Assembly (NCBI GenBank): GCA_026418875.1
Contig: JAOAAM010000407.1
Span: 1 to 5,327, forward strand
DNA length: 5,327 bases
Reading direction: 5' to 3'
Origin: Gemmataceae bacterium
GTDB lineage: Bacteria; Planctomycetota; Planctomycetia; Gemmatales; Gemmataceae
Shown here: positions 1-4,676 of the stretch, in pieces
Position numbering within the stretch: position 1 is the stretch's first letter
Layout: every line of letters starts with the position of its first letter
Notes under the pieces: model-generated
What the model saw: the letters and a program-made list of their open reading frames with translations, nothing else
What the model was told of the DNA's origin: nothing
Databases searched by the model: none
Made by a program: the position numbers and the translations under genes

Positions 1-1
1 G

Positions 2-172
2 GTTGAACTGCGGATGGCGGGTTACGAGGTGGAAGAGATCGCCCAACGGTTGGGACGGTCCAAACGCACTGTTGAGCGCTTGCTCCAAGCCTGCCGACAC
101 GAACTGACTCGAATGCTGACCGAGAGCGACACCGATGCCCAACGTAGCGTCCCCTTTGATTCTATCAACTGA
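2..172 (+). CDS. ECF-type RNA polymerase sigma factor, C-terminal end (5' truncated)
   Basis: This is the last 56 codons of an open frame that enters from the left edge and stops with TGA at 170-172. The visible part is a sigma region 4: the segment GYEVEEIAQRLGRSKRTVER (residues 7-26 of the fragment) reads as a helix-turn-helix of the kind that contacts the -35 element, followed by a basic helix (LLQACRHELTRML) and a short polar tail. ECF sigma factors of planctomycetes commonly carry nearly the same wording (GY..EEIA.RLG...RTVER) and commonly sit next to large Ser/Thr kinases, as here. The stop lies 38 bases inside the following kinase gene, which implies one transcript and coupled translation. 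The inferred role is to direct transcription of a regulon whose activity the kinase controls; the target promoters are not visible. Region 2, and hence the ECF subgroup, lies outside the window. Confidence 0.85.
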   Translation, partial: VELRMAGYEVEEIAQRLGRSKRTVERLLQACRHELTRMLTESDTDAQRSVPFDSIN

Positions 173-3100
173 CCTCGAGTCGCGGATCGCGGCGTTTGAG
201 CGGGCTTTCGCCCGGAACAGCCGCGTCGACCCCGCTGACTTCCTCCCGCCGGAAGATCATCCTCAATACCGGCCGATGTTGGCGGAGATTTTGCGGGTGG
301 ATTTGGAGTTGCGCTGGGCGCGACGCATCCCGCAGACGATCGAGAGTTACCTCGCCCGCTTTCCCATCCTGCAAACGGATCCACACTTGCTCGGGCAGTT
401 AGCGTTTGAAGAGTATCGTCAGCGGGTGCAAGCCGGGGAGAACGTGTCGCCCGAGGAATACTGCCGTCACTTCGGCCTGGCGTGGGAACACTGGCCTGCC
501 GCGGATGCCGTCGAATCGCCTTTTGACGAGGCCACGTGTGCGGTGGATTGCCGGCCCGTCGTCAACCGCGATTCTTGGCGAAATGGCTTCCGCACCGAGC
601 CAATAAGCGAACGGACGGACCTTCCCGACGTCGGCGATCTCGTTTTGCGTCGCTTTCGGATCAAAGAGCCTCTCGGCCGGGGAGCGTTTGGCAGTGTGTT
701 CCTGGCCGAGCGATTGGACTTGTTCCATCGGCCGGTGGCTCTGAAGTTCTTGCATGGTCCGAGTGTCGAGCCGGCCATGCTCGCTCAATTGATTCACGAA
801 AACATCGTCCCCATCGAGTCGGCCGAGCGGTACGGGTCGATGGTGGTCATCTGCATGCCCTTCCGCGGCCGCACAACACTGCAACATATCATCGATTCCC
901 TGCCCCGCGGGTCGGTGGCGTCGCTCTCCACGGCGAAATTGCTGGCCAGCACCGTGCGTGAACGTTCGGCCGGGCGATGTTCGTCGTCGGCTGGAGGCGT
1001 TTCGGCGAATTCCGGCTCGGGTCACTGCGACCCATCCGAGCACTCCTCGCAGGTCCGCAAGTTGTCGGAATTGGAGAAGCTCGCCCACATGGGCCATGTC
1101 GAGGCGTCGCTGCGGATCATTGCCGCCGTGGCCAACGGCCTGGCCCATGCGCATGACCACAACATCGTGCATCGTGACCTGAAGCCGGCCAACATCCTCT
1201 TGGCCGACGACGGGACGCCGATGATTCTCGACTTCAACTTGGCGGCGAGTATCCGTCGAGTGGATTCCGACGATCCGGTCCGACTCGGCGGAACCTTCCC
1301 CTACATGGCCCCCGAACAGATCGAATCTGCTCGATCGAAAAACGAGTGCTTGGACCCCCGCAGCGACTTGTACTCCTTGGGCGTGGTCCTGTTTGAATTG
1401 CTGACCGGCCGACTCCCATTTCCAAAAGTCAAACGATTGTCCGAAAATTTCATCGAGCGGATGCTCCACGATCGCCGGACGATCCGCATCGACGTGCGGC
1501 GACACAACCCCGCGGTGTCCGAATCCGTGGCCGATATCGTTGCCAAGCTGTTGGCGTACGATCCCGCGGACCGATACCAGTCGGCCCGGCAAGTGAAGGA
1601 AGACATCGAACGGGAACTGAACAACTTGCCGCTGAAACACGCCCGGGAAACGTCTTGGCGGGCGCGTTGGCGGAAGTACCGGCGCCGGCATCCACGCTGG
1701 ACCACGGCCATTGCACTGTCCGTCTTTGTGATCGCGCCAGCCATGGCAGTCGCCGGGTTACAGTATCTCAGCTATCAACGGCTCAGCGAGCGACAGCGTG
1801 CCGAAGCGATCGTCAAGCGCGACGAAGCCTTGCGTGATGCGTTCGCTGCTCAAACGATGGCCCACTCGGCGAGTCGGGATTCGCGATTGCTCCGTCTTGG
1901 GCTGGCTCGGGCCGAGCAACTGGCCGAGAGTTATGGCCTGAACCGCTCGAACTGGGAAGATCAACCCGACATGCGGAAACTCACCGAAGCGGAACAGCGT
2001 GAGCTACTCCGCCACTTGGGCGAGACGTTCTTCGTGGTTGCCACGGCCGCGGCCGAAGCGGACCAGCGGAACCCGCAGCGGGTGTTGGCCGGGAGGGTCG
2101 AGAGGTTGCAGCAATGGGCCGACCTGTGCCGAAAGCGGGCCGGGGGAACCGCACGCCCTGAGTCGCCCCGGAGGGTGCAGGCACCGCACGACCTTGGCCG
2201 ACTCACCGACGAGGAACTGTATGAGTTGGGCGTCGGCATGATGGGCGAGCGACGCTACCGGGAAGCGGTTGGCGTTTTGCGGGAACTGACGTCACGGGAT
2301 GGGGATCATTTCCCCGCGTGGTTCCGCCTGGCGGATTGCCTGGGCAACATGGGCCGAGATGGCGAGGCCGTCGCCGCTTGGACAGTCTGCGTCGCCTTAC
2401 AACCGGACTCTGCGGTCTGCCATTTCAACCTGGCATGTGCCTACGCCAACATGCAGGATTTTCTGCGAGCCGAGAAATCGTTTTCCAAGTCTTATGAATT
2501 GGATCCAGACTTGGTGAGCGCGTTGGCCAACCGGGCCGTCTGTCGGTCGCGGCTGGGTCGATGGGATGACGCCTTGGCCGATTGGAACGAGGTGATCGAG
2601 CGGTGGCCGGGCGCGGCTTACTTTCGCCTGCGGCGTGCGCATTGCCTTGCCAAACAGGGGTTGCCCTTTGCGGCATTCGTCGATCACGCCTTGGGCATGA
2701 GCATCGAACCAGACGATGAGTTCGGGTACTCGATGCGAGGGCACATACGGCTCTTCGGAAGTGACGGTACAGAGCCGATTTCGCGGCTCAGTCAAGCGGA
2801 GGTGGAGGGGGGCCTACGTGACTTGGATCGCGCGATCGCGATGAACCCGCGCAATCGAGTGACGCTGCAAAATCGGGTGGCAGCCTTGGAACGCTTGGGT
2901 CGATGGAAGGAAGCGGCCCAAGCGGCGGAGGAGGCACTCCAGCAATACCCTGAGTTGTCGCTGTTGCGAGCCCAACTTGCCGGCTTCCTGGCCCGATTGG
3001 GGCGCGAAGAGGAAGCCGTGGCTGCGGTCCAGCTGGCACTTGAGGAGTCGGGAAGCCAAGCGCACGTGCTGTATCAAGCTGGTGCGGTTTACGCTTTGCT

Positions 3101-3296
3101 GACCGCAGCGAACGCGAGGTATCGCGACGAAGCGATCCGGCACTTGGAGCGGGCATTCTCCCGGGGCTTCGATTGGCCCAGCTTCTATCGGAACGATCCG
3201 AGTTTGAAAGCCTTACGTGGCGAAGCCCAATTCGAGAAGTTGATCGCCATGTCCGACACCCTGCGGGCGGTGAGAAATGCGTTGAACCGGCCGTGA
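135..3296 (+). CDS. transmembrane Ser/Thr protein kinase with C-terminal TPR domain, sigma-factor-linked
   Basis: The 1053-residue product is a planctomycete-type receptor-like kinase. Residues about 14-120 form an N-terminal helical region typical of sigma-linked kinases in this phylum. The kinase domain spans about 172-495. It shows the glycine loop GRGAFG (181-186), VALK lysine K204, HRDLKPAN (346-353; catalytic D348, N353), DFN (366-368) instead of DFG, GGTFPYMAPEQ (385-395), and D411 of DLYSLG. All catalytic residues are present, so it should be active. The helix-C region is short, with E212 the likely salt-bridge glutamate. A Ser/Gly-rich insert (about 256-318) separates hinge and catalytic loop. 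A basic stretch (510-522) precedes one membrane helix (about 523-545), putting the kinase in the cytoplasm and the C-terminus outside. TPR-like repeats fill 691 to about 1010, with an interruption near 872-892. Start: ATG 135 has GAGAG 8 bases upstream; the next in-frame ATG (codon 48) would cut the conserved N-terminus, though TTG 156 is possible. It probably phosphorylates the linked sigma factor or a regulator of it. Confidence 0.95.
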   Translation: MPNVASPLILSTDLESRIAAFERAFARNSRVDPADFLPPEDHPQYRPMLAEILRVDLELRWARRIPQTIESYLARFPILQTDPHLLGQLAFEEYRQRVQAGENVSPEEYCRHFGLAWEHWPAADAVESPFDEATCAVDCRPVVNRDSWRNGFRTEPISERTDLPDVGDLVLRRFRIKEPLGRGAFGSVFLAERLDLFHRPVALKFLHGPSVEPAMLAQLIHENIVPIESAERYGSMVVICMPFRGRTTLQHIIDSLPRGSVASLSTAKLLASTVRERSAGRCSSSAGGVSANSGSGHCDPSEHSSQVRKLSELEKLAHMGHVEASLRIIAAVANGLAHAHDHNIVHRDLKPANILLADDGTPMILDFNLAASIRRVDSDDPVRLGGTFPYMAPEQIESARSKNECLDPRSDLYSLGVVLFELLTGRLPFPKVKRLSENFIERMLHDRRTIRIDVRRHNPAVSESVADIVAKLLAYDPADRYQSARQVKEDIERELNNLPLKHARETSWRARWRKYRRRHPRWTTAIALSVFVIAPAMAVAGLQYLSYQRLSERQRAEAIVKRDEALRDAFAAQTMAHSASRDSRLLRLGLARAEQLAESYGLNRSNWEDQPDMRKLTEAEQRELLRHLGETFFVVATAAAEADQRNPQRVLAGRVERLQQWADLCRKRAGGTARPESPRRVQAPHDLGRLTDEELYELGVGMMGERRYREAVGVLRELTSRDGDHFPAWFRLADCLGNMGRDGEAVAAWTVCVALQPDSAVCHFNLACAYANMQDFLRAEKSFSKSYELDPDLVSALANRAVCRSRLGRWDDALADWNEVIERWPGAAYFRLRRAHCLAKQGLPFAAFVDHALGMSIEPDDEFGYSMRGHIRLFGSDGTEPISRLSQAEVEGGLRDLDRAIAMNPRNRVTLQNRVAALERLGRWKEAAQAAEEALQQYPELSLLRAQLAGFLARLGREEEAVAAVQLALEESGSQAHVLYQAGAVYALLTAANARYRDEAIRHLERAFSRGFDWPSFYRNDPSLKALRGEAQFEKLIAMSDTLRAVRNALNRP

Positions 3297-3374
3297 AAAA
3301 ATTTCCCGATTGGTTGGCGGATACTTCGGTGGTTTCCGGTTTCCCTGATCGGGCACGGATTGAGCCGGAACGAT

Positions 3375-3421
3375 CGTCCAGCTGATCGACCACCCCACTC
3401 CACCACAGGCTCAGCTGGGCG
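3375..3421 (+). other. long-loop inverted repeat in the kinase 3' untranslated region
   Basis: Bases 3375-3385 pair with 3411-3421 over 11 positions, one of them a G-U wobble, around the core CCAGCTGA/TCAGCTGG. The 25-base loop (3386-3410) is rich in C and A, with runs of CCAC. There is no T-tract after it, so it is not itself an intrinsic terminator; it could protect the 3' end of the kinase mRNA or present its loop to another RNA. It lies between the kinase stop and the terminator at 3452. The fold is seen in sequence only. Confidence 0.5.
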
Positions 3422-3451
3422 TCAAGGTTTCACGGATCGGCCTATTTTCTG

Positions 3452-3489
3452 ATCGGCGCGGAAGGAGCGCGCCGATTTTTTCATTTTTT
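3452..3489 (+). terminator. Rho-independent terminator of the sigma-kinase operon
   Basis: A perfect 9-base stem (ATCGGCGCG at 3452-3460 with CGCGCCGAT at 3468-3476) encloses a 7-base loop (GAAGGAG). It is followed by TTTTTT at 3476-3481 and a second TTTTTT at 3484-3489. This is a textbook intrinsic terminator 155 bases after the kinase stop and separates the operon from the promoter-like sequence that follows at once. Confidence 0.88.
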
Positions 3490-3491
3490 CC

Positions 3492-3520
3492 TTGCTTCGT
3501 CGGAATTCCGTGATTACACT
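3492..3520 (+). promoter_or_regulatory. putative housekeeping-type promoter
   Basis: TTGCTT (3492-3497) and TACACT (3515-3520) are separated by exactly 17 bases and match the -35 and -10 consensus at three and four of six positions. A TG lies at 3511-3512, just upstream of the -10. The element begins 3 bases after the preceding terminator and points at the structured RNA and small proline-rich gene, which otherwise lack a promoter. A start point near 3527 would be expected. Planctomycete promoter consensus is poorly known, so this remains a prediction. Confidence 0.42.
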
Positions 3521-3526
3521 CGCCCC

Positions 3527-3710
3527 CGTGGGTGCCTGTGGTGGGCAAACACAGTGGGGTGGCGAGGTCGCGCACAACGGGGGCAATGCGCCCCGTCCTC
3601 TCACTTACCACTTCGGATTGGTAGCCGAGCCTGAGGGGGTGGGGTCGGCTTCGTCAACGAAAACCCAAGGCAGCAGACGACCGATCCCCAGACCACTCCG
3701 GCAGAGGCTC
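3527..3710 (+). ncRNA. candidate structured RNA: small RNA or long leader of the proline-rich gene
   Basis: No convincing protein is encoded here, but consecutive compatible helices can be drawn. CTGTG 3536-3540 pairs with CACAG 3550-3554. Bases 3559-3567 pair with 3597-3604 (8 pairs, one bulge), enclosing ACGGGG 3577-3582 with CCCCGT 3591-3596. TACCA 3606-3610 pairs with TGGTA 3619-3623. GAGCCT 3627-3632 pairs with AGGCTC 3705-3710, enclosing 3640-3648 with 3681-3690 (9 pairs, one bulge) and, inside that, TTCG 3650-3653 with CGAA 3658-3661. The series starts just after a promoter-like element and ends about 30 bases before the Shine-Dalgarno of the next gene. I do not recognise it as 6S, tmRNA, SRP, RNase P or a known riboswitch. 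High G+C favours chance pairing, so confidence is limited; the exact ends are guesses. Confidence 0.38.
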
Positions 3711-3740
3711 CGATTCGTGCATCGTAGTCGTGCGCCAAAC

Positions 3741-3744
3741 GGAG
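3741..3744 (+). promoter_or_regulatory. ribosome binding site of the small proline-rich gene
   Basis: GGAG stands 7 bases before the ATG at 3752. This good Shine-Dalgarno spacing is a main reason to accept the short frame that follows as a real gene. Confidence 0.65.
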
Positions 3745-3751
3745 AACCGGA

Positions 3752-3949
3752 ATGTCGTTCCGTTTCCGTCCCGTGATCGAGAGTCTGGAGAATCGCGAGA
3801 CTCCGACGATCCCTGTTCAACCGCTGGATCCTCTTCTCCCGGGCAACCCCAGCCCGCCGCCTCCGCCGGAAGCTCCCGTTCCGCCGCCGGTTGACGGCGT
3901 CCCGGGTGTCCCGGTCCAACCGATTGACCCGATTGCTCCGCCCGGCTGA
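3752..3949 (+). CDS. small proline-rich protein with LEPR-like N-terminal leader (hypothetical)
   Basis: The product has 65 residues, 22 of them proline. The N-terminus (MSFRFRPVIESLENRETPT) is basic at first and then carries LESLENR..P-like wording. It resembles the leader that opens many large secreted or surface proteins of Gemmata-like planctomycetes (patterns such as LExLExRxxP, related to the LEPR-XLL motif); this is recalled, not searched. The rest (20-65) is a proline-rich tail with PPPPP at 35-39 and PPP at 44-46, flanked by two near copies of PVQP(L/I)DP(L/I), at 21-28 and 54-61. There is no hydrophobic segment and no catalytic motif. A Shine-Dalgarno precedes the ATG and hairpins follow the stop, so it looks like a self-contained unit. 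It could be a miniature surface-directed peptide, or the 5' remnant of a once larger leader-bearing protein. Its function is unknown. Confidence 0.68.
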   Translation: MSFRFRPVIESLENRETPTIPVQPLDPLLPGNPSPPPPPEAPVPPPVDGVPGVPVQPIDPIAPPG

Positions 3950-4024
3950 TCGTTTTTGAGACCAAGAACGAGTCTGTCTTGTTGATCGATCCGGTGCCAA
4001 GACTTCGCGCAAAGGTTGAATTCT

Positions 4025-4060
4025 AGGAGGCCGAGGCGGCAAGCCGCGTCGGGCCATCCT
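4025..4060 (+). other. stem-loop downstream of the proline-rich gene
   Basis: AGGAGGCC (4025-4032) pairs with GGCC-A-TCCT (4052-4060, A4056 bulged). GA 4033-4034 pairs with TC 4049-4050, leaving G4051 bulged, and GCGG 4036-4039 pairs with CCGC 4044-4047 around a CAAG loop. It ends only 3 bases before the next hairpin begins, so the two would stack as a double structure in the 3' region of the small gene. It has no T-tract of its own. Confidence 0.45.
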
Positions 4061-4063
4061 GAT

Positions 4064-4110
4064 CGAGAGGTTGGGTGAAGATGGAGCTTCTCCCAACCTC
4101 TCGTCCTTTT
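4064..4110 (+). terminator. strong hairpin, probable terminator of the proline-rich unit
   Basis: CGAGAGGTTGGG (4064-4075) and CCCAACCTCTCG (4092-4103) form a perfect 12-base stem. After one T-T mismatch the stem continues with GAAG/CTTC (4077-4080, 4087-4090) around the loop ATGGAG. A modest T-rich tail (CCTTTT, 4105-4110) follows. The stem is unusually long and the T-tract short, so this may be a terminator, an mRNA 3' end stabiliser, or both. It lies 114 bases after the small gene's stop. Confidence 0.6.
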
Positions 4111-4224
4111 CGCCACGGTTCACACCCCTCTTCACAATTGTCACTTTTTCTCTGGACAGGAGCGACGGCTTCGGTTATCCGCCGCCCCACTCTGACATCG
4201 ATTCGGGGGACGCGATCGACAGAT

Positions 4225-4255
4225 CCATGTCGCACAGGGGGAACGTTCGACATGG
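4225..4255. repeat. inverted repeat CCATGTCG...CGACATGG
   Basis: Perfect 8-base arms (4225-4232 and 4248-4255) are separated by 15 bases. No T-tract lies on either side, so this is more likely a protein-binding dyad or a hairpin in a leader transcript than a terminator. It sits about 420 bases upstream of the FliA/WhiG-type sigma gene. Confidence 0.45.
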
Positions 4256-4296
4256 GGCAGCGATCGAGTCGTCGATGCGGAGCGGCCCAGGTTGCG

Positions 4297-4323
4297 GAGT
4301 CTGAATTTTTTACCTTCAGACTC
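4297..4323. repeat. inverted repeat with T-rich loop
   Basis: GAGTCTGAA (4297-4305) and TTCAGACTC (4315-4323) are perfect 9-base arms. The 9-base loop begins with six T residues, so the T-run is in the loop and not after the stem. That argues against a standard intrinsic terminator and favours an operator or an RNA hairpin with an exposed U-rich loop. Confidence 0.5.
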
Positions 4324-4562
4324 AAGTGAAGCGGGGCCGATGTTGGATTCAGGAGCGGGTCCAGCTTGGGCCTGCGGCCACGGGGGGTTGGCAAGCTTTC
4401 GCTGATGTCGGTGACGTGAGCAGCCCGGCCGACGACGGCTACGTGGGGCGATGTTGCGTGAAGACGCGGCGGACGACGGTCCGTCCTCTCCCGCCTTCAT
4501 CCCGCTTTGCTGCGTCCAGTTGGGACATGCTCTGAGTTCCAGGGGGCGATCGCACAGCGGAA

Positions 4563-4605
4563 CGAGACGGCTCGACCTAGGCTCGACCTAGGCTCAAACG
4601 TCTCG
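4563..4605. repeat. inverted repeat enclosing an 11-base tandem repeat
   Basis: CGAGACG (4563-4569) and CGTCTCG (4599-4605) are perfect inverted arms. Between them the unit GGCTCGACCTA occurs twice in tandem (4569-4579, 4580-4590), followed by a partial third copy (GGCTC, 4591-4595). Each junction creates the palindrome CCTAGG (4576-4581, 4587-4592), one helical turn apart. The element lies 72-114 bases before the sigma gene start, a fitting place for an operator array or leader structure. Confidence 0.55.
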
Positions 4606-4660
4606 CCCCAGACCGCTCATCGATCGAGGAACTCACTCCGACGGGCTTGCCCAACAACAG

Positions 4661-4669
4661 GGGAGGGAG
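4661..4669 (+). promoter_or_regulatory. ribosome binding site of the FliA/WhiG-type sigma gene
   Basis: GGGAGGGAG precedes the ATG at 4677; the GGAGG within 4662-4666 is 10 bases from it. This decides in favour of ATG 4677 over the GTG codon immediately after it. Confidence 0.7.
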
Positions 4670-4676
4670 CCCGGAA

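Larger units (their letters stand above)
4111..4660. other. gene-free stretch with several inverted repeats
   Basis: I see no credible gene here. Open frames on both strands (for example 4071-4304, 4326-4535 and, on the minus strand, 4141-4500) have odd compositions rich in Arg, Ser, Cys and Trp, and no recognisable motif. What stands out is symmetry: inverted repeats at 4225-4255, 4297-4323 and 4563-4605 (listed separately), the short hairpin ATCGA/TCGAT at 4263-4276, GGACG/CGTCC at 4471-4486, and the 8-base palindrome ACAATTGT at 4134-4141. The stretch must contain the promoter of the sigma gene at 4677 unless that gene is read through from upstream, but I cannot place one with confidence. 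Confidence 0.5.

Noticed and set aside
399..1691. 430-codon open frame on the minus strand
   Set aside because: It lies wholly antisense to the kinase gene, whose catalytic motifs are unmistakable; its translation is rich in His, Arg and Gln with no recognisable domain, as expected of a high-G+C shadow frame.
3544..3626. Resemblance to a c-di-GMP-I riboswitch (GGCAAAC at 3544-3550, GGTAGCC at 3620-3626)
   Set aside because: Only these two short words agree. The conserved ACGCAAAGCC core and the GNRA tetraloop with its receptor are missing, and the helices I can draw do not match that fold.
3527..3710. Identity as 6S RNA, tmRNA, SRP RNA or RNase P RNA
   Set aside because: The size and nearby promoter suit 6S, but I cannot build one long closing stem with a central bubble. 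The conserved words of the other three families are absent.
3492..3776. 94-codon plus-strand frame over the structured leader
   Set aside because: It starts inside the promoter-like element, shows no family motif, and overlaps the helices and the Shine-Dalgarno of the small gene in another frame.
3605..4144. 179-codon minus-strand frame across the proline-rich gene
   Set aside because: The translation is dominated by Arg and Ser, has no motif and no Shine-Dalgarno I can identify, and overlaps the better supported plus-strand gene and hairpins.
4326..4535. 69-codon plus-strand frame in the gene-free region
   Set aside because: Composition is odd (several Cys, Trp and Arg), there is no ribosome binding site at a good distance and no recognisable motif.
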